64,000 bases of DNA, taken from the NCBI GenBank assembly GCA_902581445.1, contig CACHOG010000001.1, positions 310,001-374,000 on the forward strand. The letters run 5' to 3'. The notes under the pieces were generated by a model that was not told where the DNA came from, did not search any database, and saw only the letters and a program-made list of their open reading frames with translations. Shown here in pieces: positions 18,871 through 27,153 of this stretch. The position numbers were made by a program, and so were the translations under genes. Numbering within the stretch: position 1 is the stretch's first letter; each line of letters begins with the position of its first letter. The stretch is from an uncultured Pelagibacteraceae bacterium. GTDB lineage: Bacteria > Pseudomonadota > Alphaproteobacteria > Pelagibacterales > Pelagibacteraceae.

Positions 18871-19839
18871 ATGAATTATAAAATCGATAATCTTCAATAT
18901 TGTAAGTGGTCTCGAGAAGTATTTGAAATAAACCACCAAGCAGGTTTAGATGCTGTGCATGTCACAGTTGTTTACCATGAGGATTATGATGAATTCCTTG
19001 AAAGATTAAAAGAATGGGATGATCATTTTAAAAACAATTCTGATTTAATTTTTTTAGGAAAAAATTTTAACGATATTGAGAAAGCTAAAAAAGATAAAAA
19101 AACAGCAATTTTTTTTGGTTTTCAAAATTGCTCTCCTATTGAGGATGATATCGGTTTAATAGGAAAAGTTCACGAGCATGGATGTAGATTTATGCAATTA
19201 ACATATAACAATCAATCTCTACTAGCTACTGGATGTTACGAAAAAAATGACAGTGGTGTCACTAATTTTGGACGAGAAGCAATAAAAGAAATGAACAAGA
19301 TTGGTGTAGTAGTTGACATGTCACATTCAGCAGAAAAAAGTACTTTTGACGCAATAGATATTAGTGAAAAGCCAATAGCTATCACTCATGCAAATCCTAG
19401 TTTTTGGCACAGTGCAAAAAGAAATAAATCTAAAGACCTATTAAAAACTCTTGCTGACAGCAAAGGAATGTTAGGACTATCATTATATCCTCACCATTTG
19501 AAAAATGGTACTAATTGCACACTAGAAAGTTTTTGTGCAATGACAGCTCAAACTGTAGAAATAATGGGTATAAATAACGTTGGAATAGGTTCTGATCTAT
19601 GTCTATTCCAGCCAGATACTGTTGTAGAGTGGATGAGAAATGGAACATGGGCAAAACAAAAAAACTTTGGTGAAGGAAGCAAATCAAAACCTGGCTTTCC
19701 CAAACAACCAAATTGGTTTGAAGATGCAAGAGGTTTTAAAAATTTAGAAACTGGTCTTAAAAAAATTGGTTTTAGTGATGAAGAAACAAATAAAATTTTG
19801 GGTAATAATTGGTTTAATTTTTATAAAGGCATAAATTAA
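18871..19839 (+). CDS. M19 renal-dipeptidase-like protein lacking the N-terminal HxD
   Basis: A 322-residue amidohydrolase-fold protein of the membrane dipeptidase (M19) family, without a signal peptide. Present are LTYNNQ (110-115), the metal His152 in DMSHS, His173 in ITHANP and an IGSDL segment. The usual first metal motif (DGHND) near the N-terminus is absent; in its place is INHQAGLDAVHVTVVYHEDY (20-39). I use the ATG at 18871; the frame extends upstream over purE but only with a TTG. The last base overlaps the next gene (TAATG), so it leads a run of linked genes. The natural substrate is unknown; D-amino-acid or modified dipeptides are family guesses. Confidence 0.78.
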   Translation: MNYKIDNLQYCKWSREVFEINHQAGLDAVHVTVVYHEDYDEFLERLKEWDDHFKNNSDLIFLGKNFNDIEKAKKDKKTAIFFGFQNCSPIEDDIGLIGKVHEHGCRFMQLTYNNQSLLATGCYEKNDSGVTNFGREAIKEMNKIGVVVDMSHSAEKSTFDAIDISEKPIAITHANPSFWHSAKRNKSKDLLKTLADSKGMLGLSLYPHHLKNGTNCTLESFCAMTAQTVEIMGINNVGIGSDLCLFQPDTVVEWMRNGTWAKQKNFGEGSKSKPGFPKQPNWFEDARGFKNLETGLKKIGFSDEETNKILGNNWFNFYKGIN

Positions 19840-21500
19840 TGGAAATACATTTAAGAGATCCAAAAGAAGTAATGAAATTATCAAGACTCGGATCTTTTCA
19901 TCAATCGAAACTTTCTTTTTTGAGATCTTTCTTACAGGAATTTAAAAATTGGGAATACAAAAGAGATTTATTAGATTTGGATGAAAATGGTTTTGGAGTT
20001 GTTATTTATTCTTTAAAAAAAAAAAATAGAATTTATTCTTTGATTTGTTTTGCTAATAAAATAAGCGACCAAGAAAGATCAGATAGAGTGATTGCTACAA
20101 AGTGGGACGCAGCTTTTACACTATTTGACGGCGTTCCAACAAAACAAGATATCGAAAGATTAAAACAAAATGTTCCAAAACAAGAAGTTGGTAGAATGTC
20201 ATTTAAAGAACTTACATTATCTCGTGCAAACAAATCAGTGAGAATTTTTGATTATGTAGTTGAGTGTCTCTCAAATGGAAAACAACCAGATAAGGATAAA
20301 TTAGCAAAAGTTGGATACCTTTACAGAACCACAGCTGTCTACGGCTCAGGAAAATTTGGGCTGGCTGATAGATTTAGAATTAAAAATAGAGAAGAAATAT
20401 ATGGACCATTTAGATTAGAAATGATGTTGGTATATCTTGTAAGACAATTTACTTTTGATCAAGTGAATCACATTGCAAAGAGTAAAAATCCTAAAAAAGC
20501 AGTCGCTTTAGATCCAAACATATCTAGAAATCTAGGAATTGGGAACTCTACTGGTCTAGGGATGGCTCCATTTATTGTAAATCATCCTTTGTTATTAAAT
20601 AATTGGATAATGGCAAGAGAAACTGCATTAAAACAAATTAGAGAAATAAAAGAGGTAAAAAAAAAAGATGTTGATCTAATAATTAGTTGCCTGCAAAATT
20701 CTAAAAAAAATATTGATAATTGGACAACCGAAAGTGAATTCCAACTATTAAAAATCAATAATTTAAAGAAAGATTTAGATTTATTGTTACAATATTTTTT
20801 AACAAAATTTGATTACGAAAAAGAATATTCTTATAACGATTTGTATATTTGGGCAAAAAATAATCTAGGGGAAGAATGTTTAGAATTTATGGTCTCAGTG
20901 ATAATGGAGCCATATGAAAAAATTACGAGTCCACTAATAAGAACTATGAGTGCTGATGAAGAGAAATTCTTTACAATACCAATAGAGAAAACGATTTTAG
21001 ATTTAAGAAAAGTTTTAGAACTAAAATACTCAGATATTCTTAAAATAGATTTTAAAAAAAAAGAAAATAATCAAAATTTTTGGTTTATTTCAAAAAATAA
21101 GGAAGAACCTAGGCTTGCCAACAGATTTCAAGATGAAGGTTCGGATTTAGAGCAACCATTAGCGATAGCAAGAGATATTTGTAAATTGTATGAAAGAATT
21201 TCAAATGAAAAAAATAGTTTAAAAATAGGAACTTTCTTAATGAATAATAACGATCTAAGACATGTCGTAAGAAGAGCGTTCATAACAGAAAAATTTCCGT
21301 ATGCTGAAATTCAAGATAATACAATAGGTTCAAAATTAATGCCAATTGACATGCTAAGATTAAAGCTTTCTTTTTTTGGTGCGGTAAAATTTGATCCTCG
21401 GTCAGATAAATGGTTAAGGATCTGCATGTTTCAAGGAGCTCCATTACCAACTGAGCTCACAACATCAGATGACCATTGGGTTTATAATTCAATAAATTAA
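19839..21500 (+). CDS. Unrecognised 553-residue cytosolic protein
   Basis: I do not recognise this family. It has no signal peptide and no transmembrane run. Two glycine-rich, probably functional stretches stand out: RTTAVYGSGKFGLADR (163-178) and LDPNISRNLGIGNSTGLG (224-241). The C-terminus has RLKLSFFGAVKFDPRSDKW and an aromatic ending (GAPLPTELTTSDDHWVY). The middle is charged and probably helical. It overlaps the dipeptidase by one base upstream and the 202-residue gene by one base downstream, so all are read as one operon. The conserved-looking Gly/Asp/Asn patches suggest an enzyme, but the reaction cannot be named. Confidence 0.85.
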   Translation: MEIHLRDPKEVMKLSRLGSFHQSKLSFLRSFLQEFKNWEYKRDLLDLDENGFGVVIYSLKKKNRIYSLICFANKISDQERSDRVIATKWDAAFTLFDGVPTKQDIERLKQNVPKQEVGRMSFKELTLSRANKSVRIFDYVVECLSNGKQPDKDKLAKVGYLYRTTAVYGSGKFGLADRFRIKNREEIYGPFRLEMMLVYLVRQFTFDQVNHIAKSKNPKKAVALDPNISRNLGIGNSTGLGMAPFIVNHPLLLNNWIMARETALKQIREIKEVKKKDVDLIISCLQNSKKNIDNWTTESEFQLLKINNLKKDLDLLLQYFLTKFDYEKEYSYNDLYIWAKNNLGEECLEFMVSVIMEPYEKITSPLIRTMSADEEKFFTIPIEKTILDLRKVLELKYSDILKIDFKKKENNQNFWFISKNKEEPRLANRFQDEGSDLEQPLAIARDICKLYERISNEKNSLKIGTFLMNNNDLRHVVRRAFITEKFPYAEIQDNTIGSKLMPIDMLRLKLSFFGAVKFDPRSDKWLRICMFQGAPLPTELTTSDDHWVYNSIN

Positions 21501-22108
21501 TGAAAAGCTTTAGTGAAATAGACACCACTGTTAAAAGAGCTTCAAAAAGTATTGGATTTGAGTGGGGTGTAGCAGAAGAATTAGGAAAAAATATACGATT
21601 ACTAGAAATGTTTGGATTGGCAGGTTTAAAAAATCTAAATTCATATTTTAAAATTTATAATCAAAAACAGTTTCAAAAAATAAGTTTAATATCTAAAATA
21701 AATACGTCTAGTATTGCTTATTGCCCAATCATATCAGGTACAAATTTCCTAGATCAGGTAATAAATTTAGAGACGATGGATGAGATAAATTTTGAAAATA
21801 TGGCATACCCTTTATTATTTTTACCTTTTGTCAGTAGGTCAACAGAGATTATTGGTAAACGTATTTTTTTAAATATTGATGAAAAAGAATTTTTATTAAA
21901 TTTTAACCAATCTATTTATTCTAATTATTTGAGTGGTGATATAATCGATTCTGCAAAAAAAATTAAAATAAAATTTATAGAAAACAAAAATACATTTGAA
22001 GAAAATGAATGGCAAGAACTTTATAAATTATCAGAGGGAACGTTTGTAGAGGAGACAGAACAATTGAAAAATTCAGCTGCTGGAGCAGGGCTTACAGATA
22101 ATGACTAA
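21500..22108 (+). CDS. Conserved hypothetical protein, DUF3726-like
   Basis: A 202-residue protein of unknown function. The N-terminal SEIDTTVKRASKSIGFEWGV followed by AEELGKNIRLLEMFGLAGL resembles, from memory, the DUF3726 group of marine alpha-proteobacteria; that match is not verified. No signal peptide or membrane segment is seen. It starts on the last base of the 553-residue gene, and its end overlaps the small zinc-ribbon gene by 8 bases. The constant tight linkage suggests that these proteins act together. Confidence 0.72.
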   Translation: MKSFSEIDTTVKRASKSIGFEWGVAEELGKNIRLLEMFGLAGLKNLNSYFKIYNQKQFQKISLISKINTSSIAYCPIISGTNFLDQVINLETMDEINFENMAYPLLFLPFVSRSTEIIGKRIFLNIDEKEFLLNFNQSIYSNYLSGDIIDSAKKIKIKFIENKNTFEENEWQELYKLSEGTFVEETEQLKNSAAGAGLTDND

Positions 22109-22256
22109 AGAAGAGAAAAAATTAAATTTCAAAGAAATTGATAATAAATGTGAAGAATGTGGGAAAACAGATGAAAGTGTAAGAGAAAATTTAATTTTAT
22201 ATGGCTTTAAAATTTGCCAATCTTGTAGGGTTTCAAAAACAGTATTTCCAGTTTAG
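22101..22256 (+). CDS. 51-residue zinc-ribbon protein
   Basis: A short open frame with an ATG that overlaps the stop of the upstream gene by 8 bases. It translates to 51 residues with two Cys-x2-Cys knuckles: CEEC at 17-20 and CQSC at 39-42. That is a classic treble-clef/zinc-ribbon spacing. It then ends with a short VSKTVFPV tail. The overlap, the paired knuckles and the operon position support a real gene, although it is short enough to be missed by size filters. It converges with the YIP1-like gene, overlapping its end by 4 bases. A role as a small partner or regulator of the upstream proteins is an inference. Confidence 0.72.
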   Translation: MTKEEKKLNFKEIDNKCEECGKTDESVRENLILYGFKICQSCRVSKTVFPV

Positions 22257-22798
22257 CTAATTGTACTTATTGGCAATGCATTCATTCTACTAATCACAAA
22301 AGATACTGATAAAAATGCAATTAGCAAGAAAGCTAAAAAAATTATACCAAAAGATTTAAGATTGGACTTTAGGCCCAAAACATGTTTCGTTGATATGATG
22401 AGAGACGCAAAAATCCAAAATTGCGTTAAAAATATCACAGGTAGAACTAAATCTGGTGTTACTGCAAAAAATCTAATTAACCCGGGTGCATGGGCATAGC
22501 CAACACCAATTAAAACTTTTTTAAATGGTATTTTACTATTTTTATCTGGAAATAGTTTAACTCCAATTACAAAAATTAATATTGACCATATAAACCATGT
22601 CAAAATTGCAGTTAACCCCGATAATCCTATTGATGTTTTAATAATACTGTTGGCAGCAATTGCTCCAGCAACTCCCTCTAGGATCATTATAAGGCCAGCA
22701 AAGTATATAGCAGCCTCCCCAAAATATTTATTATCAGAATAAAGAGATCTATCTAACTTCAGTGATTTAAAAACAATATCTAAAAATACAGCAAACAT
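22253..22798 (-). CDS. YIP1-family integral membrane protein
   Basis: A 181-residue membrane protein with about five hydrophobic segments (near residues 30-50, 55-80, 100-125, 130-145 and 150-170). The order of short loops and the GVGYAHAPGLIRFF segment resemble the Yip1 domain seen in small bacterial membrane proteins. No enzymatic motif is visible. It is on the minus strand downstream of the GcvT-like gene, separated from it by a strong hairpin at 22808-22831, so it may be a separate transcript. The function is unknown. Confidence 0.7.
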   Translation of the reverse strand: MFAVFLDIVFKSLKLDRSLYSDNKYFGEAAIYFAGLIMILEGVAGAIAANSIIKTSIGLSGLTAILTWFIWSILIFVIGVKLFPDKNSKIPFKKVLIGVGYAHAPGLIRFFAVTPDLVLPVIFLTQFWIFASLIISTKHVLGLKSNLKSFGIIFLAFLLIAFLSVSFVISRMNALPISTIS

Positions 22799-22807
22799 AA
22801 TTTAAAT

Positions 22808-22831
22808 GAGGAGCGAATTACTTCGCTCCTC
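22808..22831 (-). terminator. Stem-loop between GcvT-like and YIP1-like genes
   Basis: A perfect 10-base-pair inverted repeat (GAGGAGCGAA / TTCGCTCCTC) with a four-base loop, unusually GC-rich for this region, placed 10 bases after the GcvT-like stop on the minus strand. Only a weak T-rich run follows on that strand, so it is either a modest intrinsic terminator or a transcript 3' end stabiliser. Confidence 0.6.
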
Positions 22832-22841
22832 GAATATTGAA

Positions 22842-24203
22842 TTAACCTTTTACCACTTCTCTTGTATTTGCGTGGTATGACTCAGTAAATGGAATATCAA
22901 CTACTACAGCATCAACAGGTTTACCAGGTTTTGTAGAATATTTTCTTGGTAAATGAACTTTATATTTAGTTCCAACTTTACCTTTTGGAAAACCATTCGG
23001 GTTTTTTGTACCATCGTATGGGACATATCCCATTGCGATATTCATTCCCTTTTCCGGATGATACCAAGGCGAAGTAATAAATCCTACAGGTTTACCGCCA
23101 CTTGGTTTTGAAATTAACCAAAAGTCTGGAGCATATTCTGTTATTGGTTTTCCACCCATTTCCATTCCAACTAATTGAAGTTTGTAAGGTTTTTTTCCTG
23201 CTTTTAATTGTTTTTTCATTTTTTCTAAAGCGGCCTTACCAACATAATTAGCTTTTTTCTTCCATTCACCTTTTCCTGATAATGATACTTGGTAACCAAG
23301 ATTACATTGAAACGGATTGTGTTCGTGATCTAAGTCTTGACCCCAAGATAAAATCCCAGCCTGTATTCTTCTGTGGTGAGCAGGAGCAATAACTCTTAAT
23401 TTATGTTTTTTTCCTGCTTTCAAAACTGCATTCCACATATCATCTGCATATTTTGTAGCATTCTTTAAATAAATTTCATATCCAGCCTCACCTGAAAAAC
23501 CAGATTGTGAAATAACACAATCTCTTCCACCAACCTTAGCTTTTGCTAAGCCATAGTACGGCATATTATCTAAATCAACTTGTTTACCGATTAAATCTTT
23601 CATTAATGCTTTAGATTTTGGACCTTGTATTTGTACAGGACACGCATCTATTTCATCAATTTCACATTTAAATTTTTTATTTGCATTTACCCCTTGCAAG
23701 TAAAGTCCAATATCACTGTCTGATAAACTAAACCAAAATTCATCTTTAGCTACTCTTAATAATATTGGATCATTTAAAACACCACCTTTATAGTTACAAA
23801 GAATAACGTATCTTGCTCTCATTGGTGATATTTTTGTTGCATCTCTAGTAATTACATAATTAACAAATTTTTCAGCCTCTTTGCCTTTAACTCTAATTTG
23901 TCTTTCAACTGCAACATTCCACATCGTTACATCATTTTTAATTGATTTATATTCAACCATCGCACCATTTTTGCCTTTAACATAACCTCTTGGATGGTAA
24001 ATACGATTGTATACAGTTGCTCTCCAACATCCTGCTCTCATTGATAAATGCCAATAAGGTGATTTTCTTACCCTTGTTGAAATTAACAATTCAACTTTTG
24101 TTGGTCCACTTTGTCTTAAATTATAAGGCACATGTCTGTCTGATTGGTTCACAGACGTTGCATGTTTCATTTTTGAATAATCAAACTCTTTAGACATATT
24201 CAT
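22842..24203 (-). CDS. GcvT-like aminomethyltransferase-family protein (probable THF-dependent demethylase)
   Basis: A 453-residue protein of the GcvT/DmdA/LigM superfamily, which moves a methyl or methylene group from a substrate to tetrahydrofolate. Visible family segments are MWNVAVERQIRVKG, ISPMRARYVILCNYKGGVLNDP, CPVQIQGPKSKALM, SQSGFSGEAGYEIYLK and the C-terminal PVGFITSPWYHPEKGMNIAMGYV. It is clearly longer than DmdA or GcvT (about 360-370). It shares no dehydrogenase domain. The next gene upstream in the operon (MetF-like) overlaps it by 14 bases, and a betaine-type permease and binding protein precede that. I infer demethylation of an imported N- or S-methylated compound; the substrate is unknown. 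Confidence 0.8.
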   Translation of the reverse strand: MNMSKEFDYSKMKHATSVNQSDRHVPYNLRQSGPTKVELLISTRVRKSPYWHLSMRAGCWRATVYNRIYHPRGYVKGKNGAMVEYKSIKNDVTMWNVAVERQIRVKGKEAEKFVNYVITRDATKISPMRARYVILCNYKGGVLNDPILLRVAKDEFWFSLSDSDIGLYLQGVNANKKFKCEIDEIDACPVQIQGPKSKALMKDLIGKQVDLDNMPYYGLAKAKVGGRDCVISQSGFSGEAGYEIYLKNATKYADDMWNAVLKAGKKHKLRVIAPAHHRRIQAGILSWGQDLDHEHNPFQCNLGYQVSLSGKGEWKKKANYVGKAALEKMKKQLKAGKKPYKLQLVGMEMGGKPITEYAPDFWLISKPSGGKPVGFITSPWYHPEKGMNIAMGYVPYDGTKNPNGFPKGKVGTKYKVHLPRKYSTKPGKPVDAVVVDIPFTESYHANTREVVKG

Positions 24204-24918
24204 TCTCCTTCAACCACTTGTTAGTTTCCTTCAAGCCGCCGAATGTATAAATGTGAAAAAAATCGGTATGCATTTTTAATTTCCCAATTAATTCATTAGG
24301 GTCTTTAGGTTTCATCAAATCTAATGCCTTACTAAAATTAGATTTTAGAAAGTTAATGGAATTTTTTGCACCTACAATATTAGCAAATTTAATCAGGCTA
24401 GTGATTTTAAGTGGTCCAGTAATTCCAACATGAACTGGTACTGACTGCTTGGATATAAAGTCAATTATAGGCTGAGGATCTAGCAACCATTGGGTGACTA
24501 TATAATCAGCGTAAGGCTTTTTATCTTCCATTGCTTTTTCCAATTTAGAATCCGATATATCAGGACTCCCCTCTGGATGTCCAGCAATTCCTATCTTCAT
24601 TTGTTCAAAATAACCTGTCTCCAAAAGTTGTATTGAGCTATCGAACTTACCAACAGGTTCTCTACTTCCTCCAATAATAAGAGCTTGTTTCACACCCCCG
24701 TCTTTACATATAGAAATATAATCTTTTAGTTGTGTTTCGCTTTCAATAGATCGTGCCGGGAAATGTGGAATTGGATTAAAACCATTTTGAACTAATTTAA
24801 CAGCTTGTTCCGCAGTCTCTTTATAATCACCTCCTGGAAGCATTGTGATATAAACATCCTTAAGGGTAGGAAGAGTGGAAAGGTCTGTTTTTGGTCCAAT
24901 TTCTAAAGAAAAGTTCAT
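24190..24918 (-). CDS. Methylenetetrahydrofolate reductase-like protein
   Basis: A 242-residue TIM-barrel protein of the MetF family, shorter than the usual 290. Segments such as PGGDYKETAEQAVKLVQNGF, PIPHFPARSI, LIIGGSREPVGKFDSSIQLL, IGIAGHPEGSPDIS and TQWLLDPQPIIDFI follow the order of MetF (folate and FAD binding in the barrel). It overlaps the GcvT-like gene by 14 bases, so the two are translationally coupled. Working after a methyl-transferring GcvT protein, it could oxidise methyl-THF to methylene-THF, the reverse of the biosynthetic direction. This is an inference from context. Confidence 0.8.
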   Translation of the reverse strand: MNFSLEIGPKTDLSTLPTLKDVYITMLPGGDYKETAEQAVKLVQNGFNPIPHFPARSIESETQLKDYISICKDGGVKQALIIGGSREPVGKFDSSIQLLETGYFEQMKIGIAGHPEGSPDISDSKLEKAMEDKKPYADYIVTQWLLDPQPIIDFISKQSVPVHVGITGPLKITSLIKFANIVGAKNSINFLKSNFSKALDLMKPKDPNELIGKLKMHTDFFHIYTFGGLKETNKWLKENEYV

Positions 24919-24981
24919 TGGAAGATATTTATTTATTTTGAAAAAACTGTCTATAAAAATTTGAGATCAAATTGAAACAGG

Positions 24982-25866
24982 TTACTTTTTTTGACCTCTA
25001 TGCTTTTGGATCCTCTGACCGTACTGCTGGGTAACTCTATCAAAAATTATGGCCAAGGCCACAATTGCAAGTCCATTCATCATTCCAAGGGCTAAATATT
25101 GATTAGAAATTGATTGAAGAATTGGAATTCCTAGCCCTTTAACACCTATCATCGAAGCTATAACGACCATCGCTAAAGCCATCATTATAGTTTGATTTAT
25201 TCCAGCAAATATCGTGGGAAGTGATAACGGAATTTGTACTGATTTCAGTTTTTGGAACGGGGTAGCGCCAAAGGCCTCACTTGCCTCCAGAGTCTCCTTG
25301 TCGACCTCTCGAATTCCCAAATTAGTAAGCCTTACTATTGGAGGAAGCGCATATATGCAAACCGCTAATAATCCAGGAACTTTTCCAATTCCCAATAACA
25401 TTATAATAGGAATTAAATAAACAAAGCTTGGAATTGTTTGCATCATGTCTAAAATTGGTAAAATTGCTTTTTCAGCCCTGTTAGATTTTGACATCAAAAC
25501 ACCTATTGGAATACCTACAACTATACATACTAATGTTGAAACAGAAATTATAGCAACTGTAGCCATACAATTTTTCCACATTCCAAAGTATCCAATGATC
25601 AGAAAACAAATCATTGTTCCAATAACTAATTTGATACTTCTTGATCCTATCCATGCCAATAATCCAAAAACACCAATTACTAACGGCCATGGACTACTTA
25701 CTAATAGTTTTTCTAACCATATTAAAAAATGTAAAAGAGGATCAAAAAAACCCTCTATAGAGTCACCATACTCTCTTGAAAATTCTTTAAAACTTAAATC
25801 AATTCCCTTCTTTAACTCTCTTAAAGCATCTCTGTCCATTTCAGGAATTTTATTTAAGAAATCCAT
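24982..25866 (-). CDS. Betaine-type ABC transporter permease
   Basis: A 294-residue ProW/OpuAB-like inner-membrane subunit with a single permease domain. The EAA loop is EASEAFGATPFQKLKSVQIP, and the segments MMQTIPSFVYLIPIIMLLGIGKVPGL and MALAMVVIASMIGVKGLG are characteristic. It lies between the binding protein gene (58 bases upstream, with a hairpin in the gap) and the MetF-like gene (63 bases downstream). No ATPase gene sits in this cluster, so it must use an ATPase encoded elsewhere, such as the one at 61937-62989. Confidence 0.9.
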   Translation of the reverse strand: MDFLNKIPEMDRDALRELKKGIDLSFKEFSREYGDSIEGFFDPLLHFLIWLEKLLVSSPWPLVIGVFGLLAWIGSRSIKLVIGTMICFLIIGYFGMWKNCMATVAIISVSTLVCIVVGIPIGVLMSKSNRAEKAILPILDMMQTIPSFVYLIPIIMLLGIGKVPGLLAVCIYALPPIVRLTNLGIREVDKETLEASEAFGATPFQKLKSVQIPLSLPTIFAGINQTIMMALAMVVIASMIGVKGLGIPILQSISNQYLALGMMNGLAIVALAIIFDRVTQQYGQRIQKHRGQKK

Positions 25867-25878
25867 AATTTTTTTATT

Positions 25879-25908
25879 TCTGAACCCGTTAATTATAACG
25901 GGTTCAGA
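25879..25908 (-). other. Intercistronic hairpin between binding protein and permease genes
   Basis: A perfect 12-base-pair inverted repeat (TCTGAACCCGTT / AACGGGTTCAGA) with a six-base loop in the gap after the binding-protein gene on the minus strand. No T-run follows, so it is not a standard terminator. Such hairpins often protect the upstream message and raise the binding protein above the permease; that role is inferred here. Confidence 0.6.
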
Positions 25909-25924
25909 TAATTTTAACTATTAA

Positions 25925-26935
25925 TTAAAGTGCCTTTTTGATTTTTTTCGCAGCACCGCTTGAAACCCACTTGGTCCAAACACTCTCTTGTGTTTTTAGG
26001 AATTCAATTGCAGCATCAGCACCTTCTGCTTGGTTTTCACCCATCCAAACTAACATACCGTTCATAACTGGGCCTGGATACGTTCTTTTTTTAAAGTATT
26101 CCATACCAGCGTTTCCAGCTGTTTTTTTGAAATTATCAGTTACGATTGTGTAAACTTCAGATTTTGTCCATGAAGTTTTTTTAGGGTTAGCACACTCTTG
26201 CTCTGGTAAAACAATACAACCATCCCAGTTGTCTTTACCACCCCATTCACCCATATCCACAGCTCTCATATCATATTTACCAATAATAGCTGTTGGTGAC
26301 CAATAATAACCAAACCAGTTTTCTCCTCTTTCTGCAGCTTTAGCAATTGAACCATCTAATCCTGCAGCTGAACCAGTTTCAACTATCTTCCAACCTTTTT
26401 TCTCCATTTCCCAAGCTCTAAAATGGTTTCTGTTACTTAATTCACAGTTCCAGCCTGGAGGACAAATATGGAAACCACCTTTTGATGGATCTTCTGGATG
26501 TGGAAAAAGATCTGGTCTTTTTAAAATAGCTTCAGCAGTTGTTAACTCAGGATGTTTTTTAAGTGTGTGAGGTAATACCCACCAACCTTCACCCAAACCA
26601 GTAATTGGCGCTTTGTTAAGTGAGTGCATTTTACCTTCATCAACAGCTTTATTCAAAGCGATGATTGCAGCGTTAGCCCAAAACTCTGGAGCAACATCTG
26701 GCTCACCTTTTTCTTGCATCGATGTAAACGTTGGCATAGTTGCTCCTGGAACTAGTTCCACAGTACAACCATAACCCTCTTCTAATATAATCTTATCAAC
26801 TTCAGCCATAAAATTAGCTGATGCCCAGTTCATATTAGCAACAGAAATCTTTCCACATGCAGCGTTAGCTATTCCACTAAAAGAAGTTAAGCCAAATGCA
26901 ACAAGTAAAGAAAGAATTATTCTTTTTATTTTCAT
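25925..26935 (-). CDS. Periplasmic binding protein for a betaine-type ABC transporter
   Basis: A 336-residue OpuAC/ProX-fold protein with a signal peptide (cleavage likely after IANA). The mature protein is rich in tryptophan, as expected for the aromatic box that holds a quaternary ammonium group: WASANF, APEFWANAA, GEGWWVLP, WFGYYWSP. It contains Cys pairs in FHICPPGWNCEL. It is the first gene of the minus-strand cluster permease-metF-gcvT, so its ligand is probably the compound that these enzymes demethylate. It is related to, but clearly different from, the protein at 46524-47531. A leader hairpin lies upstream. Confidence 0.9.
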   Translation of the reverse strand: MKIKRIILSLLVAFGLTSFSGIANAACGKISVANMNWASANFMAEVDKIILEEGYGCTVELVPGATMPTFTSMQEKGEPDVAPEFWANAAIIALNKAVDEGKMHSLNKAPITGLGEGWWVLPHTLKKHPELTTAEAILKRPDLFPHPEDPSKGGFHICPPGWNCELSNRNHFRAWEMEKKGWKIVETGSAAGLDGSIAKAAERGENWFGYYWSPTAIIGKYDMRAVDMGEWGGKDNWDGCIVLPEQECANPKKTSWTKSEVYTIVTDNFKKTAGNAGMEYFKKRTYPGPVMNGMLVWMGENQAEGADAAIEFLKTQESVWTKWVSSGAAKKIKKAL

Positions 26936-26984
26936 TTATTATCTCCGTTTTTTAAATTTAAAAAGTAATTAGAACATATATAAG

Positions 26985-27034
26985 AAAAAAAGCAAACCAG
27001 TAACAACTATAAGTTGTAATTAAAAATTGCTTTT
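26985..27034 (-). ncRNA. Structured leader element upstream of the binding-protein gene
   Basis: An outer 8-base-pair stem (AAAAGCAA 26988-26995 with TTGCTTTT 27027-27034) encloses an inner perfect hairpin (ACAACT / AGTTGT, 27003-27017). Read on the minus strand, the outer stem is followed by a run of seven T, about 50 bases before the binding-protein ATG. This looks like a terminator-type or attenuator element in the leader. It matches no riboswitch class that I recognise. Confidence 0.35.
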
Positions 27035-27153
27035 ACTTAGATTTTGTATTTTGATATTTTTAAAATTATGAAATTTGTCTCATACAAAAATATTTTTGGT
27101 TTTAAATTTAATTTAAATTGCAAAACTGTTTTTCAACAATCAATTATAAGAGA

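Noticed and set aside
22842-24203. Assignment of the GcvT-like gene as DMSP demethylase dmdA
   Set aside because: It is about 85 residues longer and its N-terminal region does not match the recalled SAR11 DmdA sequence, so only the superfamily is claimed.
25445-25924. Plus-strand open frame of 159 residues opposite the permease gene
   Set aside because: Antisense to the permease EAA-loop gene, no start-site signal and no recognisable family.
26936-27153. SAM-II aptamer as the first half of a tandem SAM-II/SAM-V leader
   Set aside because: No SAM-II core (paired P1 with its conserved loop and downstream pseudoknot strand) could be found; only unrelated hairpins are present.
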